Notes under the pieces: generated by a model
The model's database searches: none
Seen by the model: the letters and a program-made list of their open reading frames with translations, nothing else
What the model was told of the DNA's origin: nothing
Program-made: the position numbers and the translations under genes
Assembly: GCA_902537555.1 (NCBI GenBank)
Contig: CACBBR010000007.1
Coordinates: forward strand, 1 to 54,958
Length of the DNA stretch: 54,958 nucleotides
Direction of reading: 5' to 3'
From: an uncultured Pelagibacteraceae bacterium
GTDB taxonomy: Bacteria; Pseudomonadota; Alphaproteobacteria; Pelagibacterales; Pelagibacteraceae
In this document: piece after piece, positions 17,266-25,822 of the stretch
Layout of the letters: each line of letters opens with the position of its first letter
Numbering within the stretch: position 1 is the stretch's first letter

Positions 17266-17688
17266 TTATATTTTCTTAACTCTCTTTAAATGTCTGCCTC
17301 CTTCAAACTTAGTATTTAAGAATGCATTTATACATTTAAAGGCTAAATTTTTACTAATCAACCTTTGTCCTAATGTAATAACATTTGCATCATTATGCAA
17401 TCTAGATAATTTGGCGTTTTTTACTGAATAACATAATGCAGCTCTAATATTCCTGTGCTTATTAGCAGACATTGACATTCCCATTCCAGATCCACATACT
17501 AAAATACCAATATTTTGTTTTTTATTTATCTTTTTAGATAATTTATGAGCATAATCAGGATAATTTACAGATACGGATGATTTTTCTGGTCCTAAATCAA
17601 ATAAATTATATTTTTTTGAATACTTTTTTTTAATACTTTCTTTTAAATTAAATCCTGCGTGATCTGATGCAATATATATATTTTTCAA
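17266..17688 (-). CDS. rpiB: Ribose-5-phosphate isomerase B
   Basis: This 140-residue RpiB/LacAB-family protein interconverts ribose 5-phosphate and ribulose 5-phosphate. [15 protein letters not shown] at 5-19 is the phosphate/sugar site, YPDYAHKL near 43-50 follows, and [18 protein letters not shown] near 61-78 contains the catalytic Cys and anion hole. [15 protein letters not shown] near 97-111 is also typical. It is 1 nt after the dioxygenase gene and 4 nt before glyA. It provides ribulose 5-phosphate, the RibB substrate made in the same operon. Confidence 0.95.
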   Translation of the reverse strand: MKNIYIASDHAGFNLKESIKKKYSKKYNLFDLGPEKSSVSVNYPDYAHKLSKKINKKQNIGILVCGSGMGMSMSANKHRNIRAALCYSVKNAKLSRLHNDANVITLGQRLISKNLAFKCINAFLNTKFEGGRHLKRVKKI

Positions 17689-17689
17689 A

Positions 17690-18334
17690 TTAATTAAATT
17701 TATAATCTAATACACATGCAACAAGATGAATCCTATTTTCTTCTCCACCGTTGAAAGCATTGTGATATTTTGTATTGTTTGTTACCCAAACAGAACCATC
17801 TGCGGGCATATGCATTGCCACATTATCAATTACCATTAAACATCCAGGATTTGTAATTATTGGTATATGCAATCTTGGTTCTGGATCTCTATGCCAACTC
17901 AAAGTAGATCTTGGTTCTTTTAATAGAATTCTTATTCTTCCTAATTTGTATTTTGATGAAAGGACATCGTAAACTTCTTTAAAATAAGTATTTTCATAGT
18001 CCCTTATGAATTCACAATATTTTGACTCATCTATATCTACATCTCTAGATACCTCTTTTCCTGACTTGTCAGGCTTAGTCCAATACACGCCTCTTGCTTT
18101 GCTTCCTTTAATTGAGTCTGGGTCTCCAGGTATTTGTGTCAATGATATTGCACCAAAGTTAGTTACACCTCCACCATCATCAAATTTCTTGATTTTAATG
18201 ATCTGGTTATATGCATCTTGAAGTTTGTTAATGTCAAATTGAATAGTTTGTTTTTGAAAATCACTAAAGTCTAAAACTCTATCTTTTTCATTATGTAGAT
18301 TTAAATTTACAATTTTTTCTTTATCAATACTCAT
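17690..18334 (-). CDS. Aspartyl/asparaginyl beta-hydroxylase-type 2-oxoglutarate/Fe(II) dioxygenase
   Basis: This 214-residue protein has a C-terminal double-stranded beta-helix domain. STLSWHRDPEPRLHIPI near residues 137-153 gives the HxD iron ligands and the typical RLHIP strand. NTKYHNAFNGGEENRIHLVA near 187-206 gives the distal His and the 2-oxoglutarate-binding Arg. The N-terminal half is unassigned. Its substrate cannot be read. AspH-like bacterial members may hydroxylate proteins, peptides or lipids. It is the first gene of the long leftward operon and lies 65 bp from divergent hemB, so its promoter probably drives rpiB, glyA and the riboflavin genes. Confidence 0.8.
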   Translation of the reverse strand: MSIDKEKIVNLNLHNEKDRVLDFSDFQKQTIQFDINKLQDAYNQIIKIKKFDDGGGVTNFGAISLTQIPGDPDSIKGSKARGVYWTKPDKSGKEVSRDVDIDESKYCEFIRDYENTYFKEVYDVLSSKYKLGRIRILLKEPRSTLSWHRDPEPRLHIPIITNPGCLMVIDNVAMHMPADGSVWVTNNTKYHNAFNGGEENRIHLVACVLDYKFN

Positions 18335-18399
18335 GACGATTGTTTTCTACTCATTTATATATATATTTGTATAATAGATTTTGTCGCATAATAAAATAT
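18335..18399. promoter_or_regulatory. Divergent promoter region between the dioxygenase operon and hemB
   Basis: These 65 bp separate the two divergent starts (18334 minus and 18400 plus). TATAAT at 18370-18375 on the plus strand is a good -10 for hemB. The same spot reads TATTATA on the other strand. No -35 with correct spacing is obvious in either direction. As the only gap upstream of an eleven-gene run, it is the most likely control point for the riboflavin genes. Confidence 0.4.
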
Positions 18400-19380
18400 A
18401 TGATTACAGGAAAATACCCAAATTTAAGGCTTAGAAGATCAAGAAAATATGCTTGGTCTAGAAGATTAGTTCAAGAAAATTCATTATCCTACAGTGACTT
18501 CATATTACCAATTTTTTTAATTGAAGGAAAAAATAAAAAAGAATCAATAAAAACAATGCCAAACGTTTTTAGATATAGCATAGATAGATTATATTCTGTT
18601 GTAAACAAGGCTGTGAAAAAAGGTATACCAATGGTTGCTTTATTTCCATACACAAATCCAAAGTATAAAAATCAAAATGGGTCTGAAGCTCTAAATCCAA
18701 ACAATTTAGTTTGCAAAGGTATAAAATTTATAAAAAAAAAATTTGGCAATAAAATAGGTATTATGTGTGATGTAGCATTAGACCCCTACACATCTCATGG
18801 ACATGATGGATTGTTAAAAAATAAAAAAATATTAAACGATGAGACATTAGAGATACTCACTAAACAAGCTATTTTACAAGCTAAAATGGGATGTGATGTA
18901 ATTGCGCCATCAGATATGATGGATGGGAGAATTGGCAAGATAAGAAAGGCATTGGATAAAAATAATTTAAATGACGTTCAGATATTGTCATATGCGGTAA
19001 AATTTTCTTCTAGCTTTTACGGACCATTTAGAGACGCTGTTGGATCAAAAAAATTATTAAAAGGTGATAAAGAAACATACCAAATGGATTTTAGAAATTC
19101 AGATGAGTCTTTAAGAGAAGTTTCATTAGATATAAAAGAAGGCGCAGATATGATTATGGTTAAACCTGGTATGCCCTATCTTGATATAATTAAAAAAGTA
19201 AAAGATACTTTCAAAATACCAGTATTTGCATATCAAGTATCAGGTGAGTATAGTTTAATAATGAATGGAATTAATAAGAAGCTAATAGATAAAAAGTCTA
19301 TAAAAGAGTCTCTTATTTCTTTTAAAAGAGCTGGAGCAAGTTGCATTGTAACTTATTTTGCAGACCAGATTGATCTTTGA
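18400..19380 (+). CDS. hemB: Delta-aminolevulinic acid dehydratase (porphobilinogen synthase)
   Basis: This enzyme condenses two 5-aminolevulinates into porphobilinogen for heme synthesis. I choose the ATG at 18400 (326 aa) rather than the upstream TTG at 18340. MITGKYPNLRLRRSRK is the normal family N-terminus and the -10-like TATAAT lies between the two. CDVALDPYTSHGHDG holds Ala and Asp where zinc enzymes have Cys, indicating the Mg-dependent, zinc-independent type. Catalytic lysines are in LSYAVKFSSSFYGPFRDA and MIMVKPGMPYLDII. The gene ends directly against the convergent recO stop. Confidence 0.96.
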   Translation: MITGKYPNLRLRRSRKYAWSRRLVQENSLSYSDFILPIFLIEGKNKKESIKTMPNVFRYSIDRLYSVVNKAVKKGIPMVALFPYTNPKYKNQNGSEALNPNNLVCKGIKFIKKKFGNKIGIMCDVALDPYTSHGHDGLLKNKKILNDETLEILTKQAILQAKMGCDVIAPSDMMDGRIGKIRKALDKNNLNDVQILSYAVKFSSSFYGPFRDAVGSKKLLKGDKETYQMDFRNSDESLREVSLDIKEGADMIMVKPGMPYLDIIKKVKDTFKIPVFAYQVSGEYSLIMNGINKKLIDKKSIKESLISFKRAGASCIVTYFADQIDL

Positions 19381-20055
19381 CTATTTAATTAAATTAATAA
19401 AATCATTTCTAGAAGAAGGAAAGCTTTTGTTATTAGGCTTAATAATTGTTTTATCCAGAAAATCTCCAACTATTGAATAGCCACTGTAAATATCTTTTGT
19501 ATTTTCAGGAATGATTTTATTATCTATTAAAAAATTTGGTATAATTTTTTGACTTGAGTCTACAACATATTTAGTTTGACCATTAATATTCTTATTAACT
19601 ACGTAATCTTTAAAATTAATATCATATCCAATAGATTTAAGTATATTTAACTCTAAATATAAAAATTCAACCAACCAATTATCAAAATCAATAATTTTAA
19701 ACAATTTTTCTAAAAGAGAGTAAATTTCAATATTAATTTCATTTTCAACGGTAAGAATTTTAATTAAATTCATACAATAGATAATACAAAACAATTTTTT
19801 TTTATTTTCTAAATAAACTGGCGTTTTAATTTCATCTATTTCAACCTTAAGATAACCTAATCTACCGTCTTGTCTAAGTTTCGAATTTATATGAAACTTA
19901 TTACCAATTAATAAATAACTTTTAATTTTTTTTGATGTTGATCCAAATATTAACCCAACTACTTTTCCATTATTTTCCGTAAAAAATTCAGCTATGGACG
20001 AATTTTCATTATATTTATTTAAAGATAATAAATACCCTTTATCTTGCCAATTCAT
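19381..20055 (-). CDS. recO: DNA repair protein RecO
   Basis: This 224-residue protein has an OB-fold N-terminus (WQDKGYLLSLNKYNENSSIAEFFTENNGKVVGLIFG) and a helical C-terminal domain. It helps load RecA at gaps in the RecFOR pathway. The zinc-finger Cys of classical RecO are not present. The sequence is divergent, but position directly after rnc (4-nt overlap) is typical. The usual era gene between rnc and recO is absent here. Its stop abuts the convergent hemB stop with no spacer. Confidence 0.85.
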   Translation of the reverse strand: MNWQDKGYLLSLNKYNENSSIAEFFTENNGKVVGLIFGSTSKKIKSYLLIGNKFHINSKLRQDGRLGYLKVEIDEIKTPVYLENKKKLFCIIYCMNLIKILTVENEINIEIYSLLEKLFKIIDFDNWLVEFLYLELNILKSIGYDINFKDYVVNKNINGQTKYVVDSSQKIIPNFLIDNKIIPENTKDIYSGYSIVGDFLDKTIIKPNNKSFPSSRNDFINLIK

Positions 20056-20717
20056 TTTTGATTAATTTTTTTGAGAAGCTCAGAAGCAGCGGATTGTTCT
20101 GCTATTTTCTTTGAAGATCCTATTGCATAAATATAAGTGCTATTTTTAAGTTTTACGCCTACTTTAAATTTAGGTTTGTGCCTAGGGCCAGTATTAGAAA
20201 CCATTCTATAGATTGGCAATATTTTAAAATTTTTTAAAGAGTATTCCTGAAGTCTTGTTTTAGCATCAACAAACGTTATTTTAGCGTTGTTTATTAGATT
20301 GTTCCATTGTTTTAGAATAAAAATTTTGGAAACTTCAAATCCCCTATCTAAATAAATTGCCCCAATTATTGCCTCACAACAATCTGAAATAATTTTATTT
20401 TCTACTATATTTTTACGCGACTTAGAATTACCTGTAATAACAAACTCTTTAAGATTTAGTAAATTGCCTACTTCTAAGCATTTATTTTTATTTACCAAAG
20501 AAGCTAATTTTTTATCCAAAGATCCCACTTTTTCGTTTGGAAAGAGCTCAAATAATTTTTTGGAAACAACAAGGCCAAGCACTCTATCACCTAAAAATTC
20601 AAGATTTTCGTAATTGTTATTTGGATCAAAGCTTTTATGAGTAATAGCCTGTAAAAGAATTTTTTCATTTTTAAAATCTATCTTTATTTTTTTTTGAAGA
20701 ATTTTTATTTTATCCAT
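20052..20717 (-). CDS. rnc: Ribonuclease III
   Basis: This 221-residue double-strand-specific endonuclease processes rRNA precursors and structured mRNAs. The RNase III signature NLEFLGDRVLGLVVSKKLFE lies near residues 38-57. CEAIIGAIYLDRG near 113-125 carries the second metal-binding Glu. A C-terminal dsRNA-binding domain starts near 148 (DAKTRLQEYS) and ends with AEQSAASELLKKI. It lies 2 nt after lepB and overlaps recO by 4 nt, so all three are co-translated. Confidence 0.96.
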   Translation of the reverse strand: MDKIKILQKKIKIDFKNEKILLQAITHKSFDPNNNYENLEFLGDRVLGLVVSKKLFELFPNEKVGSLDKKLASLVNKNKCLEVGNLLNLKEFVITGNSKSRKNIVENKIISDCCEAIIGAIYLDRGFEVSKIFILKQWNNLINNAKITFVDAKTRLQEYSLKNFKILPIYRMVSNTGPRHKPKFKVGVKLKNSTYIYAIGSSKKIAEQSAASELLKKINQK

Positions 20718-20719
20718 AT

Positions 20720-21448
20720 CTATTGAATTATTTTGAAAAATCTATTTAATCTTAATATTTCATTCCATTTCCAAAATTTTACAATACTTCCAATAAATGG
20801 ATCAGATGAAAAAAATAATATTTGAGCTTTGCCAACAAGATTATTTTTATGTACATAACCTACTTCAGATAAAAATCTACTATCTTTTGAGCAGTCTCTA
20901 TTATCTCCCAAGAAAAATAAATGGTTTTTTGGAACAATATATTTGTCAGAGTTTGCAAAAGTAATATCTGTTCTATAAGATGCTAAATAGATTTTACCGT
21001 TAGGCAGTTTTTCCTCAAAGGTATTAACATTTATTTTAGATTTTCCACAATAATTGGTTATATTTTTATCTTTAATAGTTTTTAAAATTTTATTTCCATT
21101 CAAATAAAGATCACCATTAATAAACTGAATAGTGTCACCTGGCAAACCAATAACACGTTTTATATAGTCTGTTCTATTATCAGCTGGTGTTTTGAATACA
21201 GCAACATCTCCTCTTTCAGGATTATTAGTAAAAATACGATTTTTAAAAATAGGCGGACTAAAAGGTAAAGAATGCTTGCTATAGCCATAGGTAAATTTAG
21301 TAACAAAAAGCCTATCTCCAACCAATAAATTTGGTTCCATAGATGAAGACGGAATGTAAAAGGGTTGCAATAAAATAGATCTAATTAAAACTGCAATAAT
21401 AATTGCATAGATTATAGTTTTAAAATTTTCTATTATTATTTTCTTCAT
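20720..21448 (-). CDS. lepB: Signal peptidase I
   Basis: This 242-residue inner-membrane protease cleaves signal peptides of exported proteins. One N-terminal membrane helix (TIIYAIIIAVLIRSILL) precedes the Ser-nucleophile motif PFYIPSSSMEPNLLVGD near 29-45. The general-base Lys is in DYIKRVIGLPGD near 93-104. FFLGDNRDCSKDSR near 174-187 is the last conserved box. All catalytic parts are intact. It overlaps acpS by 4 nt upstream. Confidence 0.96.
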   Translation of the reverse strand: MKKIIIENFKTIIYAIIIAVLIRSILLQPFYIPSSSMEPNLLVGDRLFVTKFTYGYSKHSLPFSPPIFKNRIFTNNPERGDVAVFKTPADNRTDYIKRVIGLPGDTIQFINGDLYLNGNKILKTIKDKNITNYCGKSKINVNTFEEKLPNGKIYLASYRTDITFANSDKYIVPKNHLFFLGDNRDCSKDSRFLSEVGYVHKNNLVGKAQILFFSSDPFIGSIVKFWKWNEILRLNRFFKIIQ

Positions 21449-21834
21449 ATTATTTTATCTATAACTACAAAAGCGACCGAATAATCTTTTTCATCCGAAA
21501 GTGATAAATGGACTTTATATTTTTGTATTTTAAATTTTTTTTTTAAAAGATTTTTTAATTTTTTTGATAATAAAATATAAGGTTTTCCATTTTTTTGATT
21601 ATTTATTTCAATATCATTAAAATTAATGTCAGATCTAAAGCCAGTCCCAATTGCTTTCACAAATGCTTCTTTTGCAGCAAATCTTTTTGCATAAAAATTA
21701 ATTTTATTCTTTAATTTTTTGCCTTGTTCAATTTCATTTTTTGTAAAAATTCTATTTACAAAACCTTTGATTTTTAAAGAACTATTAATTCTACTGTTTT
21801 TGATGATGTCAACACCATTACCTATAATATCCAT
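21445..21834 (-). CDS. acpS: Holo-[acyl-carrier-protein] synthase
   Basis: This 129-residue phosphopantetheinyl transferase activates ACP for fatty-acid synthesis. The metal-binding IIGNGVDIIKNSRI at 3-16 and the KEAFVKAIGTGFR segment near 58-70 (within FAAKEAFVKAIGTG) are the two family motifs. LHLSLSDEKDYSVAFVV-type ending is seen as VHLSLSDEKDYSVAF. It abuts pdxJ by a 1-nt overlap, the usual alphaproteobacterial pdxJ-acpS-lepB order. Confidence 0.95.
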   Translation of the reverse strand: MDIIGNGVDIIKNSRINSSLKIKGFVNRIFTKNEIEQGKKLKNKINFYAKRFAAKEAFVKAIGTGFRSDINFNDIEINNQKNGKPYILLSKKLKNLLKKKFKIQKYKVHLSLSDEKDYSVAFVVIDKII

Positions 21835-22553
21835 TATCGTAATATTTTAATAAATTGTTTAACTACTTTTGAAATACCATGAGAAACTGACTCTCCAATG
21901 ATAAAATGCCCTATATTAAATTCCTCTATTTGATCAATCTTATTAAGTATTTTTGTTGTTTTATAATCCATCCCATGACCAGCGTGAACTTCTAAACCTA
22001 TATTTTTTGCAAAAATAGCACATTTCTTGATTTTTTTTAGTTCTTTAGAATAATTTTTTTTATTTTTTATTTGATTAGAAATTTTACCCGTGTGTATTTC
22101 TATGCATTTACTCCCTAGGGTTTTTGATAATTTTATATCTTGTAGTGATGGATTTATAAATAAGCTAGTTCTGATATTATTTTTATTAAAGATTTTCAAT
22201 ATTTTTTTTATTTTATCTTTATTCTTTTTTAAATTTAATCCACCTTCAGTGGTAATTTCATTTCTTTTTTCTGGCACAAGACAAATAAAGGAAGGTTTGT
22301 TTTTTAGTGCAATATTTATCATTTGTGGATCAGAGGCAATTTCTAAATTAATAGGAATTGATTTATTAGATGACAGAATTTTTAAATCTTTATCTTTGAT
22401 GTGTCTTCTATCCTCTCTTAAATGAACAGTAATAGAATTTGCACCAGCCTTTAAAACATTTAAAGCTACAGTGTAAGGATCAGGATGTTTTTCTCCTCTA
22501 GCATTTCTTAAGGTTGCAATATGATCTATATTTACACCAAGTCTCTTTCTCAT
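21834..22553 (-). CDS. pdxJ: Pyridoxine 5'-phosphate synthase
   Basis: This 239-residue TIM-barrel enzyme closes the ring of pyridoxine phosphate from 1-deoxyxylulose 5-phosphate and 3-amino-2-oxopropyl phosphate. LGVNIDHIATLRNARG at 4-19, SITVHLREDRRHI near 38-50, NLEIA, CLVPEKRNEITTEGGL and HAGHGMDYKTT near 190-200 are all conserved motifs. It starts at ATG 22553, overlapping pyrE by 4 nt. Confidence 0.96.
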   Translation of the reverse strand: MRKRLGVNIDHIATLRNARGEKHPDPYTVALNVLKAGANSITVHLREDRRHIKDKDLKILSSNKSIPINLEIASDPQMINIALKNKPSFICLVPEKRNEITTEGGLNLKKNKDKIKKILKIFNKNNIRTSLFINPSLQDIKLSKTLGSKCIEIHTGKISNQIKNKKNYSKELKKIKKCAIFAKNIGLEVHAGHGMDYKTTKILNKIDQIEEFNIGHFIIGESVSHGISKVVKQFIKILR

Positions 22554-23140
22554 TTCAAAAATCGACTTCCTGGCTTTGTAATTGGTATTTTTTTTAGACT
22601 TAAAGGAACATTTTTTTCTTTATAAGTTGGAATTAGTAATTTTACTTGAGAGACAATTTTTTTTCCTTTTATTTTTAAAGATTGCTTATTAGATCTATCA
22701 ATTAAACATGCAAATCCTAATAAAATTGCACCAGATTTTTTTATTAATTTAACACATTCTAAACTTGATTTTCCAGTAGTTATAACGTCTTCAATAATTA
22801 AAACTCTTGATTTTTTTTTTATATTAAAACCTCTTCTTAGTTTAAAATTGCCATCAACACGCTCACAAAAAATTGTTTCTTTTTTTAAAACTCTACCGAT
22901 CTCATAACCAATAACTACTCCACCCATTGCTGGTGATAAAATTAAATCAATATTTTTAAATGTTTTTTTTATTTTAATTGCTAAAGATTTTGTAAATTTT
23001 TCAGATTTATTTGGAAAACTTAGTAGTTTTGCACACTGTACATATGAAGGTGAATGCAGTCCAGATGACAATACAAAATGACCGTCTAACAAAGCATTAG
23101 TTTTTCTTAAAACTGCTAAAGAGTTTTTTAAAGAAAGCAT
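22550..23140 (-). CDS. pyrE: Orotate phosphoribosyltransferase
   Basis: This 196-residue enzyme transfers ribose phosphate from PRPP to orotate in UMP synthesis. LDGHFVLSSGLHSPSYVQCA near 18-37 is the N-terminal signature. The PRPP loop is VLIIEDVITTGKSSLECV near 114-131. The start lies 44 nt inside the 3' end of spoT, unusually deep for this operon, and all shorter alternatives would remove conserved residues. It belongs to the pyrimidine pathway with pyrB and the pyrC-like gene at 40843-43074. Confidence 0.95.
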   Translation of the reverse strand: MLSLKNSLAVLRKTNALLDGHFVLSSGLHSPSYVQCAKLLSFPNKSEKFTKSLAIKIKKTFKNIDLILSPAMGGVVIGYEIGRVLKKETIFCERVDGNFKLRRGFNIKKKSRVLIIEDVITTGKSSLECVKLIKKSGAILLGFACLIDRSNKQSLKIKGKKIVSQVKLLIPTYKEKNVPLSLKKIPITKPGSRFLK

Positions 23141-24839
23141 ATTTTTTGTTTTTATGTCTAATAATTTTAAATTTATATTCCTTTTGTTTTAGTTCACTTA
23201 TCAATTTTGTAAAGTTTTTAAGATCATGAATAATCAAGTTAAATTTAAAGTTAATTCTACCATTAAGTTTTTCTACCATTTCTACGCTAGAAATGTTAAC
23301 AAAGTTTTCTCCAATCATTGTTGTAACATCACCCATTTTTCCTGGTTCATCGGGAAGAGATATCCAAAGAGTGGTATTATATCTTTTTTCTTTAATCGGT
23401 TTTTTATTTTCACGATATTGCCAATAGCGTCTTATTGCAGCCCTAGCCTTCCCAGTCTTGGTACTAGTCAACCAATGTAGAGATGGAGATGCTTTTTTTG
23501 AAGTAATGATCTTAACAACATCACCATTTCTTAAAACTGATTGTAAAGCACTATCTTTGCCGTTTATCTCACATCCAATTGCAGCATCACCTATTTGTGT
23601 ATGAACTGCATAAGCAAAATCTATTGGTGTGGCATTTTTTGGAAGCTTTATAATTGAACCTTTTGGCGTAAAACAAAAAGCATTTTCTTGGAACATTTGA
23701 AGCTTAGTGTATTCGTAAGAGTCATCAGGATTTTCATTTTTATCTATAATTTCCACTAAATCTGCTAACCAGTCATATTCTTTCCATGTCAAAGAATTAA
23801 ATTTTTCAGATGACTTATATTTCCAATGAGAGGCGATACCTCTTTCGGCAAACTCATGCATTTGCTTAGTTCTTAATTGAATTTCTATTGGCCTTTTATT
23901 AGGACCAATAATAGCTGTATGAAGTGATTGATACTTATTAATTTTAGGCGATGATATATAATCTTTGAATTTTCCTGGAATACAATTCCATTTACTATGA
24001 AAAACTCCTAATGCTTTGTAACAATCTTCAATATTCTCTAAAATAATCCTGAAACCAATAATATCAGTTATTTGCTCTAATGAAGTTCTTTTTTTTTGAA
24101 TTTTCCTCCATATTGAAAAAGGAGTTTTTTCCCTTCCAACGATTTGGGTATTAATATTTTTATCCTTTAATATTTCGGAAAATTGGTCAGAGATATTGTT
24201 AAAATTTATGAGATTATTTTCTTTTATTTTATCTAATCTATCTTTAATTAATTTGCGAGCATCTTCATTTAAAACTTCAAATGATAGATCCTCTAATTCA
24301 TCTCTAATACGGTGCATACCCATTCTATCAGCAAGTGGTGCATATATTTCCATTGTTTCTTTTGCTTTTCTTATTTGTTTTTCTTTTTCAACGACTTTTA
24401 TTGTTCGCATATTGTGTAATCTGTCTGCTAGTTTTACAAGCAAGACCCTGATATCTTTAGATGTTGCTAAAATTAACTTTCTAAAGTTTTCTGCTTTAGA
24501 ATTTGAAATTGCTTGGTTTTCAAACTCTGAAATTTTTGTAACTCCATCGACCAAATCAGCAACCTCTTTTCCAAATTCAGACTCTATGGTGTTGTAGGTT
24601 GCATAGGTGTCTTCTATTGTATCATGAAGTAATCCTGTTGCTATAGTTGCGCTGTCTAGTTTTAACTCAGTTAATATATTTGCAACTGCAATTGGGTGTA
24701 TAATATATGGTGAACCCTCATCTCTTTTTTGTTTTTCATGAGCTTTCAAAGCAAAATCATAAGCCTTGGATAAAGTTTCAGGGTTTAAAAATTTATTATA
24801 GTTTTTGACTTTGTTTATCAATTCTTCAGACTTAAGCAT
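23097..24839 (-). CDS. spoT: Bifunctional (p)ppGpp synthetase/hydrolase (Rel/Spo family)
   Basis: This 580-residue protein sets the alarmone level. The N-terminal HD hydrolase domain has YIIHPIAVANIL and LLHDTIEDT near 60-85. The synthetase domain carries SIWRKIQKKR, ITDIIGFRII and KYQSLHTAIIG with EIQLRTKQMHEFAERGIASHW. A TGS domain follows (CFTPKGSIIKLPKNATPIDFAYAVH). The C-terminal ACT-like part (LPDEPGKMGDVTTMIGENFVNIS) is present. At 580 residues it is shorter than the usual 700 or so, mainly in linkers. As the sole family member here, it probably does both reactions. Confidence 0.96.
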   Translation of the reverse strand: MLKSEELINKVKNYNKFLNPETLSKAYDFALKAHEKQKRDEGSPYIIHPIAVANILTELKLDSATIATGLLHDTIEDTYATYNTIESEFGKEVADLVDGVTKISEFENQAISNSKAENFRKLILATSKDIRVLLVKLADRLHNMRTIKVVEKEKQIRKAKETMEIYAPLADRMGMHRIRDELEDLSFEVLNEDARKLIKDRLDKIKENNLINFNNISDQFSEILKDKNINTQIVGREKTPFSIWRKIQKKRTSLEQITDIIGFRIILENIEDCYKALGVFHSKWNCIPGKFKDYISSPKINKYQSLHTAIIGPNKRPIEIQLRTKQMHEFAERGIASHWKYKSSEKFNSLTWKEYDWLADLVEIIDKNENPDDSYEYTKLQMFQENAFCFTPKGSIIKLPKNATPIDFAYAVHTQIGDAAIGCEINGKDSALQSVLRNGDVVKIITSKKASPSLHWLTSTKTGKARAAIRRYWQYRENKKPIKEKRYNTTLWISLPDEPGKMGDVTTMIGENFVNISSVEMVEKLNGRINFKFNLIIHDLKNFTKLISELKQKEYKFKIIRHKNKKYAFFKKLFSSFKKN

Positions 24840-24855
24840 AATTATTTATATCATT

Positions 24856-25386
24856 TTATTGAATAATTTTAATACCCAATAACTGTTCAGAAGTTAAATT
24901 TGACAACAAAAATACTATATTTTTGCAAAGTTTAGGGTGAAACCAATCTTTATTTATTTCAAATAAAGGAAGTAATACAAAATTCCTGATGTGCATACTT
25001 TCATGAGGTATATTGATTTCGTTATTTCCAACTTTTTTTTTGATTATTCGACCATTGAAATCAATAATATCAATATCACAAACTCTTGGAAAATTTCTTT
25101 TTGATTTAACTCTTCCAACTTTGCTTTCAATATTTTTGATTTTTAAAAATAATTTTTTTAAATTAAGACTGGTTTCAATAAATATAACAAAATTTATAAA
25201 TTCTGGAAATTTTGCATTTGGCCATGATTTTGATGTATATAATTTTGATTTCTTTTTTATTATAATATTTTCTTTATCTAATAATTTTAGAGCTTTATTT
25301 AAGTTTTTTTTTCTATCTCCTAAATTAGAACCAAAGGCTAGATAAACATAATTAACTTGATTTTCTAATGTATCTTGCTTTTTCAC
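24856..25386 (-). CDS. folK: 2-amino-4-hydroxy-6-hydroxymethyldihydropteridine pyrophosphokinase
   Basis: HPPK adds pyrophosphate to the pterin in folate synthesis. [20 protein letters not shown], the central [16 protein letters not shown] (catalytic Asp pair) and [16 protein letters not shown] are diagnostic. The frame is open to an ATG at 25446. I prefer the GTG at 25386 (176 aa), because it follows GAGATTGG and reduces the overlap with smpB from 95 to 35 nt. No start is available closer to the first conserved strand. The gene lies between smpB and spoT in the same operon. Confidence 0.85.
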   Translation of the reverse strand: MKKQDTLENQVNYVYLAFGSNLGDRKKNLNKALKLLDKENIIIKKKSKLYTSKSWPNAKFPEFINFVIFIETSLNLKKLFLKIKNIESKVGRVKSKRNFPRVCDIDIIDFNGRIIKKKVGNNEINIPHESMHIRNFVLLPLFEINKDWFHPKLCKNIVFLLSNLTSEQLLGIKIIQ

Positions 25387-25822
25387 GGTTCCAATCTCTA
25401 GTTTTTTTTGTAAGTCTTTTATCAAATTGTTTTTTTCCTTTAGCAACCGCTATTTCAATTTTAGCTTTACCTTTTTTAAAATACATTTTAGTTGGTACCA
25501 CAGTAAATCCATCTTCATGAATTCTACCAATTATCTTATTTATTTCTCGTTTATTAAGTAAAAGTTTTCTTTCAGAGTAAGGATTGTGGTTTGAATAACT
25601 TGCTTGCTTGTAGATAGGTATATGTGAGTTTATCAGAAATATTTCTCCCTCTTTATCGACAGCGTATGAGTCTGCAATATTTATTTTTCCAGCCCGTACT
25701 GACTTTATTTCAGATCCTTTCAATACAATTCCTGCCTCAAATACTTCTTTAAAGAAAAAATTATAAGATGCTTTTCTGTTAATTGTAATAATTTTAAAAC
25801 CAGTATTGGTTTTGTTACTCAT
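25352..25822 (-). CDS. smpB: SsrA-binding protein
   Basis: This 156-residue protein binds tmRNA and is needed for trans-translation rescue of stalled ribosomes. [30 protein letters not shown] near the N-terminus (residues 14-43, two motifs: NRKASYNFF and [13 protein letters not shown]) and the C-terminal [20 protein letters not shown] are family signatures. It overlaps dapA by 8 nt. No tmRNA gene was recognised in this window. Confidence 0.96.
   Translation of the reverse strand: MSNKTNTGFKIITINRKASYNFFFKEVFEAGIVLKGSEIKSVRAGKINIADSYAVDKEGEIFLINSHIPIYKQASYSNHNPYSERKLLLNKREINKIIGRIHEDGFTVVPTKMYFKKGKAKIEIAVAKGKKQFDKRLTKKTRDWNREKARYIRKSS

Noticed and set aside
18340..18399. 20-residue N-terminal extension of HemB from TTG 18340
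   Set aside because: The extension has no family similarity and covers the probable -10; ATG 18400 gives the normal N-terminus.
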